DNA of 64,000 bases, taken from Malaya genurostris. Its lineage: Eukaryota > Arthropoda > Insecta > Diptera > Culicidae. Position numbers and translations under genes: made by a program. The notes beneath the pieces are model-generated. The model saw only the letters and a program-made list of their open reading frames with translations, was not told where the DNA came from and searched no databases. Positions within the stretch are counted from its first letter, which is position 1, and each line of letters begins with the position of its first letter. Location of the stretch: assembly GCF_030247185.1 (NCBI RefSeq), contig NC_080572.1:89579435-89643434 (forward strand), written 5' to 3'. This document shows, piece by piece, positions 34,260-46,599 of this stretch.

Positions 34260-35398
34260 CTTTTCACTTTGAAACATCTTCATATTAAGCTGAGCAACTA
34301 TTGTGAAGACAATACCAAATACAAATTATAATACGGAATACTTCGACAAATTTTCAAGGACACATTTTGCGTCGTGCGGTACACTGTCAAGATACACTGT
34401 CAGAGTGACAATGTACTTTAACGAGTTTTCTATAAAACTAGCAACACTGAAGGGTAAGAACAAGTTCACCATAGTTACTGTTTATTGTAGTGAAAAATAA
34501 ACTTGAGCTATGTTGTTGTGTATGAGATATGGTTATTCCATATCGGATTTTGTTTTTTGTCCTCCTTGGCTTTTCAGAAATTTGCTCCTTGGCTTTTCGG
34601 AAATTGCTCAGTATTACATGTTAGAATGTCTCGGCACTGTTCACCGAATCGTTATGGTAGCCATCCGTTCTTCTCATTGCAAATCACTCCCGTCAGAGAG
34701 TAGGAATTTTTCCAACATCTGCTAAATGCGGGGAACCTTTACGTCATAATACTAATAGAAAATAATTCAATTAATAAGTTTATCCATCGTGAGAAAAACT
34801 GCTGTGTCTGCCACCGTTCGGGCTAGAATTAATTTGTCTGGGTCTTTTAATTTTATTTTATCGTGTAGAGCGCTAATCGCTGTTTCCGTGGTACGTATAC
34901 GAATCGTACCCATGTTCCACACCAAAGCCCGTTTAAAGTCCCATCACTGCCAAAATATATCGCAATTCTTCATCCATCGATTAGCTGGAGTGTACCTTTG
35001 AATTTGTTGCAATACAGCAACGGAAAACATGAACAAACAAACTTGTTTTGCGCCGTAGCAACTAGCATAAAGCGTTGCCAGAAACGATCTCCTTCCACAT
35101 TTTCAAACTATCGCAGCGAAAGGGAGTAATTTGCTAGGCTTACTTGTTCAGGTTGTGAACCAAACATTGGCGGTTCGTTTGTATGGGACTTAGGGGTATT
35201 ATTATTTGTATTTGACAATACCCTCTCAGCAGGTCGTTCTATTTTGTTGGCTCTTGAGCGCTTGTTGAACGACATACTGCACGAAATATTCGTTCAACTT
35301 GCTGGAACGGTTTGTTGTTGTTTTTTATCTTACAAAAATAGTGTGAAAACCTTCATATAGAAGGGAAATATATTGTTATTTTACGTGAAGTAGAAGTA
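34260..35398. other. Intergenic sequence, no gene seen
   Basis: Several 65-70 aa frames overlap each other without motifs. The sequence is somewhat less AT-rich at 34.65-35.05 kb, but I recognise no product. Confidence 0.35.
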
Positions 35399-35406
35399 CT
35401 GTTCAG

Positions 35407-37915
35407 TAGAGATTGTCGGGTCTCGGGTATTTTACCCAAAACCCGACCCGTACCCGTACCCGACAGGTTCTTTTCAAAAGGTCGGGTACGAGTAAAAAAT
35501 TTTTTTTTCAATCGGGTACGGGTAAAAAAATTTACTGCTTACTCGGGTACGGGTCGGGTCGGTAAAAAAAATTTACTGCTCACTCGGGTACGGGTAAATT
35601 TTTTTCTGATCGATTACCCGACCATTTCAGCTGTTTTTCAAAGAACGGCGAATCTTACATTGACAGCAAATGGAGAAAATCATCGATGAATGTTTCGACT
35701 TTGGTTTCAAATCGTGTTTAGAAACTATCGTATATTCTCAGATCAATTTATGATTAGTCGATGAATTGTTAGTTTATCTTCAAAAGGCACGCAAATGTTG
35801 CCACTTTCCTTCTATATCCACTGAATAAATAAACATAAAAAGAGTTTCGCCCTTTTTCGATTTGTTTACTTTTATACTTCCTGTGTGAATTATAAAGATA
35901 CGCCCTTGCGCATTTTTCATTAAATTGGCTGGTTTTCGCGACTAAGACAAATCTGCGAGTAGTTTTATTGTCTCCTTTACTATTTCCAGTAATAAAAGGT
36001 TCGGAAACCATCTAAAATAAAGAAAATAAATAGTTTCGCCCTTTCTTACTAGCAATTGAAGTATCGCCTTGTTTGTTGGCATGGAACACGGAGGGCGAAA
36101 CTTGCGTAAACAAATGGAATGACAGTTTCGCCCTTTATAGTTCTTTGTATTACTAAGTTTGAGATTTTTGTAGAATACGAATTTTTAGACAAAATTGTAG
36201 GATTTTGAAGCATTTATTGGTAGGAAAGAGAACCTCGATTTGTTTACTTTTGTAAGATTCGTCCTTCTTTGAAAAACAGCTGATTTGTACTTCACATAAA
36301 TATGTTTACACGTTGATGAGAATTTTTTATTGCAAAACAGTTCTTCCGAAAAATGAACAATTTGATTCAAGGGGTTTTGACATTCTCGCCTAGGACCAGA
36401 CCTGACAACTGGCATCTTTTTCCAGAAAAAAAAACATTTCTTTTCTTCATTAAAAAAAACGATCAATCATAGTTACGTGAAAAGTTATGAGAATATTTTC
36501 CACCCTACTTTTTTATAACATATTTAATAAGACACACTGCCTTAGCTCTAAGATGTTGCGGTCAGACCCTACTTTTCACGTAGGTTTTAATGGACTGCCA
36601 TTTTAAAGCTGTTTAATGCACAATCCAGTAGAAATTATTTGATTCATATATAAAATGTAGTGTAGTACTCATATCACATTCAAATACCAGATAACTGTTA
36701 TTTTAAATATTGGCTGGAGATTTTCAAAATGTTCATATAAATCACTAGAATTCTAACCATAAAAACATGATCATTTTTTTCAGAAAATCTGCATAAAAGT
36801 TCTTCTTATTCTTCACTTCTGAGTGGTGTCACCTCATTTGAAATGACACCGATTGATGGCACAGCAACTTGGACTATATTGCCAGTTAATTTTCGTTTCT
36901 TTTCACTGGACTACAAGTGAAAATCTCGATGCGTGACAACGTGGAGTAGCAAAAGTACGGATGATAATATTTTCTCGCGAAATACACAAATTATCACCGT
37001 GTTCTCTCCCATGGAGGGTTCCATCGGAGGTGGCACAGAAGTTCAATGGCTGTAAAAACCACCAGCTACCGTTAACATCGTTGGTGTGGGTTTGTGAGGT
37101 TTACAAAACAGGCATATTTGACAGATTAATTTAAATCAAAATCATAATCCATTTTGCTTTGTAGTAAAAAATTCTAACAAAAAAAAAATTTCTCTCGCAC
37201 ATTCGAACTACTTACACTTGAAGGACTCACTGTTCACCATTTTCAGAATTTAATTTTTCACACCGGGAATACACGTACATTATTTGATGTTTGGTCAATT
37301 CACGTAAACAAACTGATGATACTCTATTCATTCTAGGGGATGTTCGCATAACATTCATTTTCGTAACGTATAATATTCAATTTAACATTTGGAACCATTT
37401 TACGTGATTTTTTAAGTGATTCGAATGTGAATTTTTATTTGTGTGTCAAGATAATGACCACGCTTACTTGTGGTTCTAAATAATTGGATCAAAAGTCGCA
37501 CTGTTTCGTAAAAACCATACCTAGACAAAATTGAATACAACGGGTATTACGACATTTTGGGTAAATATGCTTCTCGAAAATTTTGAGTAGATATTACTCC
37601 CTTTGTTGACATTTGTAAATGAGTATAAAGTACCAAAGACATTAGAAATCTATTCATGCTTCACAGTGTATTTATATATTTAAATGTAAACAAGCATTTT
37701 AATGTTTTTTACTTACCAACTAGAGCCTGATAATGCTCGCTATCTAAAACACTTTATCGGGTACGGGTAAATTTTTTTATTTTTTATCGGGTACGGGTCG
37801 GGTACGGGTAATTTTTATTTATTATTGATCGGGTACGGGTAATTTTTTTAATTTTATTATTGATCGGGTACGGGTCGGGTTCGGGTATAAGAATTTCTAT
37901 ACCCGACCATCTCTA
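35407..37915. mobile_element. hAT-like non-autonomous element with CGGGTA subterminal arrays
   Basis: Inverted ends TAGAGATTGTCGGGT and ACCCGACCATCTCTA are flanked by 8-bp near-repeats CTGTTCAG (35399-35406) and CTGCGCAG (37916-37923), 6 of 8 matching, as for hAT elements. Dense arrays of CGGGTACGGGT words lie just inside both ends (about 35415-35610 and 37757-37910). hAT transposases often bind such subterminal repeats. No transposase frame is visible in the 2.5 kb. Several TTTCGCCCTTT words occur at 35.84-36.14 kb. A second copy, inverted, starts at 62798. Confidence 0.78.
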
Positions 37916-37983
37916 CTGCGCAGGTATGTAGTGTTAGTTAAAAAAAATAAGTGGAATAAATTTCAGAAATTCTCCAGTAAAAC

Positions 37984-38702
37984 CACAGACTAACAGACAG
38001 GACACTCAAATTAGATTCTTTAACCATATAAACGGTCATTTCGAATATTCCTTTATTTGGGACAGTACTCACATGTGTCATGATGGCGCCACGTTACCCT
38101 ATCAAAAACATTATGTCTGTCATCTAGACTGTGTTTATTTTTTTCATTTACCAACCGAGTTGCCATTCATACAGAATTACCTGTAATGTATTGATTTGTA
38201 TACCCCCACGCGAATTTCATGCAGGATACAGATTAATTACGTATTGCCAAAACTATATACAGAATTGTGCCTGCTTCTCATCCTACAACGCAATACAAAA
38301 TCGAACCCGTTTTGTTACAATATTTACTTGCTTCTGGTCTGCCGTCACTTAATTTCGGGTGAAAATTACCAACACAATCAAAAATAGTCTAGATGAACAA
38401 CGTTGAGTAAAATAAATGTTTACCTTCCAACATCGCTCAAAAAGTTAAATATATTATCAACGAAATCCAAAAATTTATTGTGACGATTCATTTTCAAATA
38501 TTTCGATGAAGTCAGGCAACCCTGCAAGCAGCTGATCGGTGTTGACAAACGAGGGGAAACCAACTAGTAAAAAACCTTTATGTAACACAAGGGGTGTACA
38601 GATAGTAGATAGTTCGCGCAGTACAATATAGGTGGAACTAGTGCATAACGAAAAATTATTATTATAAGAATTTACTCATACTGTCATGTCTGTTAGTCTG
38701 TG
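37984..38702. mobile_element. MITE family P, copy 1, with 7-bp target duplication
   Basis: The 719-bp element has ends CACAGACTAACAGACAGGAC and, complemented, CACAGACTAACAGACATGAC. It is flanked by perfect 7-bp repeats GTAAAAC (37977-37983 and 38703-38709). Copy 2 at 59919-60637 is nearly identical over its full length. No coding frame is shared in an interpretable way. Confidence 0.92.
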
Positions 38703-38709
38703 GTAAAAC

Positions 38710-40477
38710 TATGGGGCTCCAACTCCTCATGTTAAAAATGGCTCAACATTGGACCTCTGTCTGCCGGGTATGTTGAACGAAAATAATGGCATTCGGTTCA
38801 ACGGTCTGTTTCTAAATTGGCAAACGAAGGTTGGCCTCCCGTTGAAAGATTGATTGGACTTTCATTGGACCAATGATCCAACGTATTGGACCAACGAAGG
38901 ATCACCGTTGAACTTTTTTTCTAAGAGGGTAGACACAGGTGCTAGATATATTAAAAATGAGCCATTGTTCAGACCTTGTGTCGGTTTTCTTTTAATAACT
39001 TTTTCTACGAATGTATAATTGTTTTGTCGTCTTCGAAGTTTTTCCTCTTTGATTAATTTCTTACTAAAATATGCACTGATTTTAAAAGCTCATTAGGTTG
39101 ATCTTCAGTCGATTCCACTGAAATGAAAATCTTATTTATAATCATCAGATTTGTCATATGAATCATATGCAGAATATAATTTATAGAAGTTTTATGGAAA
39201 CTTATAATCTTTATTTAAAGTGTACGTTAAATCTAAATAGACGTTACCATAATGAAAGTTATGAGAATATTCTATTTAATGTATATGGAAATCCGATGAA
39301 ACCTAACTCGTTACATAATTTATATACATTGGATATGCCTTATGAATCGTACACAGATGATATTTCACAAAAGACATATGCCAACTTATGACCTTTAATG
39401 GAACTCTACATAAAATCTAAATTATGCTCAATAAATTTTATATCTTCATAATCTTTATGATATTGATAACAATATTATATACAAGTTGAAGCTAAACAAG
39501 AAGTTGTGTCCTCGATATTCATCAGCTGCTCCAAACAGTTTTTTTAGGAAGTTCCGTTATTTTGAATCGCTAACAAGACAGCTCATTCAATTTCGTTCAA
39601 GGATATGCCCTAACGGATTATGAAATAATTACCCGGTACGTCTCATCATTCTTTTTGTCTAATAAGAGGATTTAAATTATTTATTTATAGTTTCGGGATC
39701 CTACTTCTCCTTCACAAATATCAACGACTAGTATAGCTCAAATCCTCAATAAAAAAAGTAGTTTCCGATTCTTTGTGCATATGATTCGTCTGGTAACTGT
39801 AAATATCCGATGAAATCAGCTAGTTCCAAAGAAGTAAGTGTAGTTTAAATATTAAAATAAATTTTCATTATGAAACTCTTTACATACGAAAAATATAACA
39901 AATTTTCAATAAGACAATTATATTTATTGTTTTTGATTCCCTTAAGCACCATTATCCCATTATTTTAATTAATTTGAATCTTATATGTATCACTTATTCA
40001 ATCAAATAGCAATAATTTGATCTATATATAACTGCTATATAGAACTTGGATGACCTCCATCAAAAGTTATATATAAATTTTATGAAACTAGTCATGTGGT
40101 ATAGATAAACCTATCTATATTAATTCGAAATGAATATAAAATGCGCTTAATAAATTGTTTCCATGTATGTTGTGTGGATATCTAGTAATGGTTATAGGGC
40201 GCGCCAATAAATTTGACTCAGACTGGAAATTTCATTCGTTATATGAAAATCTTGTAAAAATAACGTTACGAAGAGTTTTATGTTTCATAAGATTATCTTA
40301 TATATTTGACATGATGTTGAATACACTTTGTAGCTATCAATGGAAATGCTAATAGTGAAAAATCATTAGAATAGCATATAATGTGAAAATGAGAATTTAG
40401 CTCAGTGTGCTTCATTTGCCACTCATTTCCTAGATTAATCTACACACCCCTAGAGAAGAGTTCATTACACAGTTCAC
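38710..40477. other. Gene-free, very AT-rich tract
   Basis: 38.74-38.95 kb contains repeated CCAACG / CGTTGA words and ends in TTTTTTTCTAAGAGGG, an end shared with the element at 50.1-50.9 kb, so a related MITE remnant is likely. 39.1-40.4 kb is A/T-rich with many CATATGA and ATATAT words and no recognisable coding sequence. Confidence 0.4.
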
Positions 40478-40479
40478 TA

Positions 40480-40813
40480 GGTTTTTTACCGTCACTGCTA
40501 ACCTCAATCGGATGAACACATTTTGACAGTTCAGCAGTACTGTTTGTAAACAGAAATTTCTTTTGTTTGTTTATTGACAAATTTGATCAGACCATTTACG
40601 GTCCATATCGCCTAAATAAAGTTTTAAAACATTTGTTCACGATTGAATACGGTTCGTTTTTGATATTTATTAAATAAAAGTGACTAGTTGCAAAGTGTAA
40701 AGATGATTGTTTTAGATGTGCTCTTCGATTTTTGTTTAAGCTTGTTTGTAAACAGTACCGCTGAACTGTCAAGGATGAATACTTGTTCATTTGTGTCGTC
40801 ACGATAAAAAACC
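40480..40813. mobile_element. MITE family Q, copy 1, TA-flanked
   Basis: Ends GGTTTTTTACCGTCAC and GTCACGATAAAAAACC are flanked by TA (40478-40479, 40814-40815). Internal inverted arms contain TGACAGTTCAGCAGTACTG and its complement. Copy 2 lies at 60751-61077 in the same orientation. The element ends 230 bp upstream of the Rpn8 ATG. Confidence 0.82.
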
Positions 40814-41043
40814 TAACTATGCTGCTTAATCGATTTCGTCGATCAAGGTGCTACCAACGTAACAACTTCGAATAGAAACAAATACGAACTGTCAGATATG
40901 CGGCAGTAAAAGTTGTTTTGTCATTCCTGCGTTACTGAGTAGAATTTTGTGGATAGCATTGCTCCGTAAGATTTCTCAGAAGTTCGAGTTCAGTTATTTT
41001 TTTCTTAAATAGTTACACAAATTGAGCAGAACATTCGAATAGG

Positions 41044-42270
41044 ATGCCATCAGAAATCGCCACAACAAAGGTTGTTGTACACCCGTTGGTGCTACTCAGT
41101 GTTGTTGATCATTTCAATCGAATGGGAAAAATCGGCAACCAAAAGCGAGTTGTCGGTGTGCTTCTAGGCTGCTGGAAAGCAAAGGGGGTTCTGGACGTGT
41201 CTAACAGTTTCGCCGGTAAGTTCAACGCCAGTTAATGACTATTTGCACAAAGCACTCGAATTTGCACGCTCTATAAACATATATTATTGAAAGGGAGAGT
41301 TACCGGGGTCTCGGCCAAACTATAAAAACATATTTAATCAAATATGGGTCGCATACCCGGAAGGTCCAACGTTGGAGATTCTCGCATAACAATGGAACAT
41401 AATAGCTGATCTTGTTACATCTCATTTTCAGTACCATTCGACGAGGATGACAAAGATAAATCGGTTTGGTTTTTGGATCACGATTATCTGGAAAACATGT
41501 ACGGCATGTTCAAAAAGGTCAACGCCCGGGAACGCGTAGTTGGATGGTACCACACTGGTCCAAAGCTTTGCCAAAATGATATTGCTATCAACGAGCTTAT
41601 TCGTCGTTACTGTCCCAATTCTGTGCTGGTTATCATCGATGCCAAACCAAAAGATCTGGGTCTTCCTACCGAGGCTTACATAGCGGTCGAGGAGGTACAT
41701 GATGATGGTACTCCGACATCGAAAACATTTGAGCACGTCCCGAGCGAAATCGGTGCCGAGGAAGCAGAAGAAGTTGGTGTCGAACACCTTTTGCGTGACA
41801 TCAAAGACACCACGGTTGGCAGTCTGTCTCAGAAAATCACCAATCAGTTGTTAGGATTGAAAGGGTTAAACGCACAGTTGCGGGATATTAAGAACTATCT
41901 GCTTAAGGTTGGCAATGGACAACTTCCCATTAATCACCCAATAGTGTATCAGTTGCAGGACATCCTGAACCTGTTGCCAGATATTACCCAGGAATCGTTC
42001 ACCGACACGTTGTACGTCAAAACAAATGACCAGATGTTGGTGGTGTATTTGGCTTCGCTCGTACGGTCCATTATTGCACTGCATAATTTGATCAACAATA
42101 AGCTTACTAATCGCGATGCCGAGGAAGGCAAAAAAAACGATGATTCTAAGGACAAGAAGGACGGTAAAGATAAAAGCGAGAAAGATGGCGACAAAGATAA
42201 AAAGAAGGACGATAAGGATAAGAAAGAAGATAGTAAGAGTGATAAAACGAAGGATGAAAAAAAGAAGTAA
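41044..42270 (+). CDS. Rpn8: 26S proteasome lid subunit Rpn8 (PSMD7)
   Basis: Two exons (41044-41215, 41432-42270) encode 336 aa. Rpn8 is the MPN-domain scaffold that pairs with the deubiquitinase Rpn11 in the proteasome lid. The MPN domain (about 7-180) shows VVVHPLVLLSVVDHFNR, VPFDEDDKDKSVWFLDHDYL and RERVVGWYHTGPKL. The JAMM metal ligands are absent (GWYHTGP instead of an HxH motif), as expected of the inactive partner. The C-terminal helices (NDQMLVVYLASLVRSIIALH) join the lid helical bundle. The tail after about 285 is almost pure Lys/Asp/Glu/Ser, as in other insect Rpn8. The intron is canonical GTAAGT...TTTTCAG. AATAAA lies near 42318. Confidence 0.98.
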
Positions 42271-42570
42271 AATAGTTTGTCGCGCTACTTTCGGTTTTGC
42301 AATTCATGTGTAATCTAATAAAAATATAAACTATATTGAAAACTCGTTCGAAATGTTTTTTTTTTTATTGTATGAATATTTTCTTGATGCGATATCATAT
42401 AAGCAAACACAAAAAGGGTGTTGCGAGTAAAAATGAGTCAACTACAGCTTGCCGCTTTTGTTCCAGCAAACGCCTCGTTTTATACATATTGTGTGTAACA
42501 TTAAGCTTACTATTCGATTTGGACATTTACTCTTCAACCGTAAAAATGGAATCGAAACAAGAGGACACGT

Positions 42571-42919
42571 TCGCCCTTATTCTGAATAACGACGTATTGA
42601 TTTTTCGATCGAATGTGGTTCGATCGAATCATAGCTACCTTTGATTTTGCTAGCATTATGGGGAATACAAATGAAATACGAGGGAAAAAACGATACGACG
42701 TTATTCAAAATAAGGGCGGTTATGTCGATATTTTGCTCACACATCACTGAAATTCAGACTACTTGCACGTCAAGTCGTCGAAACTGTTGAATGTGAATCG
42801 GATTCTTTCGATCGAATGTAAAAATTTACATTCTGTATTTCAATCGAGTGATACTTTCGTATGGAAAATTTGATCGAGATACAGAATGCAAAATTTCGCA
42901 TTCCATCGAATTACAGAAT
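42571..42919. mobile_element. Palindrome-rich MITE-like block
   Basis: CGCCCTTATTCTGAATAACG at 42571 is complemented imperfectly at 42697-42720 (CGTTATTCAAAATAAGGGCG) and again by CAGAATAAGGGTG at about 42905-42919. Inner CGATCGAAT / ATTCGATCG words make nested hairpins. This may be one element with internal palindromes or two nested copies. Confidence 0.5.
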
Positions 42920-42929
42920 AAGGGTGTGA

Positions 42930-43905
42930 ATCGGGGAGACATTAAAAGTCGAAGGACACAAAAACGTAGAAAAGAGTTGCCTGTCTATTGAAGCGGAGCC
43001 CCAAAAGTTTCGTCTACAATCATACATCGGTTATGACAGTCCACTTACAAGAAGGCCAAACTGTCCACTAACAAGAAGGTATTGATGCCAAATCATGACC
43101 ATAAGCAGAACAAGTCGGCCAGTGTACGATAGCATAGGTCGTATATGAGAATGCTGCCGAAATACATTGCGTTTAGGCCATGTATTTCAAATTTAAATGC
43201 ATGAAAACATTTCTGTTACGTAGTATCATAGTTAGCTCGACATGATTATGAAACGCTAATATAAAATGCACAAGCTTTAGCGATTTTATGCTGTAAATAT
43301 TCATGTAGTGTTTCATAGTGTTTGCTTGACGAAGACATAACATAAATAACACTTAAAATTAATTCTGGAGCTCGGTAAAGTAAAATGCCGAGACAAATCA
43401 TCAACACACAACTTTGCTGATTGCTCAGTAATCAATATTATGTTTTCCGAGATTCGTTGAGTAGATTTACTGGTTTTTCGACAAAGTGCATGTAATGTAA
43501 CGTATATTGTTTGAATGTTTACAATTTAAAAGAACGAATTCTTTCATTTAATTTCAATTGCTGAAGGCTCAGTAATTCAGAAATTTCACTTCGTTGCTTT
43601 TGCCGAAGATTCAGTAAAGGTTATACAGAGTACTCGGCGGTGCAAATCTCGGCAATTATTTTGCCGAGATTCAGCGAAAAAAGTGTGTGGGTAAGAAAAA
43701 AAATTGGTACTGATTTCCTCAAAGTGCAACAATGAGTCAATTGCGCAGTCAATTCATCATTCATTCATTCAGCGACGAAGGAATTGCTCTGATTGTACTT
43801 TAGAATATATCGGATTGATAAAAAGCATAACTTTATGAAACAAATTAATAGCCTCATCTAGTTCCTGAAATGGAAGTTTTGAAATCATATTTTCATTTTT
43901 CTAAA
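42930..43905. other. Intergenic sequence with a TGCCGAGATTC-rich patch
   Basis: 43.37-43.69 kb repeats CTCGG / TGCCGAGATTCAG words in both orientations, suggesting an old MITE whose ends I cannot define. No gene is supported. Confidence 0.4.
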
Positions 43906-43910
43906 TAGAA

Positions 43911-44054
43911 CCCAGTTAACTCGTTTGGAATTTGATTCGAAGTTCAGTATGATTTCTATATGTATTCTGATCAGAATCGGTTGTTGCATTAGATTCGGAA
44001 TCCATTTAGAAATCATACTGAATTGCGAACCAAATTCCAGTCGAATTAACTGGG
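43911..44054. mobile_element. Palindromic MITE (family V), 144 bp
   Basis: Arms CCCAGTTAACTCGTTTGGAA on the left and, complemented, CCCAGTTAATTCGACTGGAA on the right continue inward through TTCAGTATGATTTCTA, so nearly the whole element is one hairpin. Related to 24511-24685. Confidence 0.75.
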
Positions 44055-44217
44055 AAGTTTCTGAACAAAATAGCAACAATATTTAAATTCAACATATTTC
44101 ATGACACTCAAATATATTTGGCGCGGTTCAAATAGAAGAAGCAGCACTTCAACAAAGAATGCCGAGAGAAGGTTTCTGAGTTCGAGACGCATCAAATCAA
44201 ATAAAACATCAATCATA

Positions 44218-44396
44218 AGCGGCCCTTACACGAGCATTATTTTTGTCATTTTTAATGATGACTAAGTAATGATGTATTTCAAATTTGATTAGATTTGATT
44301 TCTAAATCTCGTCATTACTGCACCATTGCACGTTCATTAAAATAATATTATTATTTTGTAGTAATGACATTTTTAATGACTCGTGTAAGGGCCGCT
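44218..44396. mobile_element. MITE, 179 bp
   Basis: Perfect inverted ends AGCGGCCCTTACACGAG are present, with ATA on both flanks (44215-44217, 44397-44399). Inner arms TTTTTAATGA / TCATTAAAAA suggest a hairpin. Confidence 0.78.
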
Positions 44397-45474
44397 ATAT
44401 GAGCTTAAATGTAGGGATCTACAAAATACATCATATTACCAAGATATCCAGCACCCTCTGGCGAGTATGCATCGAATATCGTACATATAACTAGGACACA
44501 TCGCCATATCACACTTCGTGATATGGATATTAATTGTAGCTTTCTCTTCCAGTGATTGCTGAATGTACTTATATACTTTCCACATTGGCAGGATTGTTTC
44601 GGAAAAACAAAACATTCAATATCAAACTACATTACCAACGATTCTGACAACACTTTTGATACCACCCGGCAGTAATAATAATTTTAACAACTTGTACTTG
44701 CTTATGTCATTTTCAACTAATCATGAGCTGGTCCGAAACTGGTTCGGAAAGTGGATTAACAGTTGTCAGACCCTGTGCTAAGTTTTGCCTCAAAAGACTG
44801 AAACTGACAGTGAACCGAGCTCATCGAGGAGTCCTATACAAATGTCAACTCACGACGTTTTATTCGCAAAATGGTTCACAACCTTAGGAACACATTAGGA
44901 TTTGATTCATTAGAAAGAAAATTTCGGTAAATGAAATGCAAATTTTTACCAGTACGATACACAAGTTATTGCAGAATTGCACTTTTATTTTTATCGTGAA
45001 TGTATGGATAAAAATAAGAATTATAACTAATCGACTTGTAATGAATGCGGTTTTGTACGGAAATCTCCATGATTTATGAAAATTATTTTTTGTGATTCAT
45101 CGTCATTTTTGTATAAAACTATTTCGTGGTCTAAAGCTTGTGCATACGTTCTGAGAATGAATCATGGAAGTCCATCATATTTCCTCGTTTTTGCATTTCG
45201 AAATTTATTTGATGTCAATAAATGCTACGGTATAGGACATCATAATGGCGGCCATGAAATTTTCTTCAATGCAAACTACACTTAACCTGTGTCATAAATG
45301 TACTTTAGAACCCTCAAATTTGCTCTGAGTGAAACTGTCATCCAATGGACACGCACACACACAAGACTAGATTTATAAATTTAACTGACAATAATGTTTT
45401 AAAGAAAATGTTTGAAAGCAATATCAAGAGTGTTTGCATTGTTTTATTCAAGTACATTTTTTATTTTTAGTCCA

Positions 45475-45740
45475 GTTGCTAGTGCATATTTAGTAGTGTT
45501 TTTTTTCTCTCTCTTTTGGCTCAGACCTATCGGTCCATAAAGCTAGTAGTGTTCTAGTTCTAGATGCATAATTTATGTCAGTTACCAATTTAAAATCTGG
45601 ATTTTATAACAAGAAAAACTGGCAGCCCCAGCAGTGTTTTACTCGTGTTTCAAATATATAAAAAATATAACGGCATCGTTTCTGCTCTATTGTAGATCTT
45701 TCATATAGAACTTCTAGCTGCCGAATTTGCTCTTAGCCTA
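45475..45740 (+). repeat. Repeat family Y, copy 1
   Basis: Shared blocks: TGTTCTAGTTCTAGATGCAT, ACTGGCAGCCCCAGCAGTGT and CATATAGAACTTCTAGCTGC. They are also present at 47.33-47.74, 49.75-49.85 and 51.51-51.61 kb. Interrupted by the 43-bp insert at 45501. Confidence 0.75.
45501..45543 (-). mobile_element. 43-bp retroposed 3' end with target duplication
   Basis: On the minus strand the insert reads GCTTTATGGACCGATAGGTC, continues CTGAGCC and ends in an A-rich tail. It is bounded by perfect 10-bp repeats TAGTAGTGTT (45491-45500, 45544-45553) and interrupts a copy of repeat family Y. This is the expected result of extreme 5' truncation during target-primed reverse transcription. Confidence 0.7.
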
Positions 45741-46205
45741 GGTAAAGGGTTTTACAGAAACTATGATACTACTTGTCAAAAAAGTACAGGTGTGTAATGT
45801 CAGAGACATAACTGGATATCGTGAATACGAATAAAACTGGCACTCTTTCTTTATACTTCCGAATATCAATTAGTTGATCGATTGTGTTAATTGTGCAAGT
45901 TTTACCCTTTTGCACTTCTAGAATTTGAAACGATACACCCTAACTACAGTACAGATTAGTTACATCAAACATTCAGACACACAAATATTACAAAATAACC
46001 AGTATAGTCTTTATGATAAAATATTGGTGGTTTTGGAAAGAACCTCTTATGAAGGCGTGCGTAAAGGGCCAAATTGTAAAATTTTCTAAGATATTAAACA
46101 CTGATTGGGTATAAACGATTTTGAACACTGTTTCGAATTTAGAACTGTGAAAATTGCAAAAAAAAACTGATCATATTATCTTAGATTTACACTGCACTGC
46201 TAATT

Positions 46206-46550
46206 TTATTTTTGATTTACAAAGAAGTAATCTTTATAGTTCTTTAGGTAACATTTAAAGCCATTAGAAAGGCTGATTTTGCATAATGTTCCACATTGTT
46301 GTGCATTTCCCGTTGTATGCAAAAGGCCACCAACAGAATGATGTAATCGATCTTCTTCGAAGGGACACTGGCTCTGCGACCTGAGCGTTTGAGGTTTGGT
46401 ACCACACAAAAGGTCTGCTTTCATTGACGACTGCTCCACCTGACGACTGAAGTCCAAATCAGAGTTGCGACCTGAGCGTTTGAGGTTTTTAACCACGCAG
46501 AAGGTGCGCTCTCCGAAGCTGCTAGTCCCACGACGTCTGCTTCCGTCCAA
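46206..46550 (-). CDS. Unrecognised 114-aa frame with internal duplication
   Basis: The frame lies downstream of a TATA-like box on the same strand. It contains a ~40-bp direct duplication (46378-46420 and 46468-46510, both with CGACCTGAGCGTTTGAGGTT). The protein has no motif that I recognise and no clear homologue. Composition is Ser/Arg-rich at the start. It could be a small lineage-specific gene, a 5' leader, or noise. Confidence 0.2.
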   Translation of the reverse strand: MDGSRRRGTSSFGERTFCVVKNLKRSGRNSDLDFSRQVEQSSMKADLLCGTKPQTLRSQSQCPFEEDRLHHSVGGLLHTTGNAQQCGTLCKISLSNGFKCYLKNYKDYFFVNQK

Positions 46551-46591
46551 CGCACAAGAAGAAATGATCGATTTTTTTTACCACGGTTCCC

Positions 46592-46599
46592 CTTTTATA
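46592..46599 (-). promoter_or_regulatory. TATA box candidate
   Basis: TATAAAAG (minus strand) within GCGTATAAAAGGGGAACC stands out from the surrounding sequence, with about 40-50 bp to the beginning of the 114-aa frame. The match is good, but no transcript is confirmed. Confidence 0.4.

Noticed and set aside
35415..35610. CGGGTA arrays as telomere-like or CRISPR-like repeats
   Set aside because: They lie just inside inverted ends of a transposon with an 8-bp flank; there are no regular spacers and no insect telomere motif (TTAGG).
41428..42194. Minus-strand frames opposite Rpn8 exon 2
   Set aside because: Shadows of the conserved Rpn8 reading frame.
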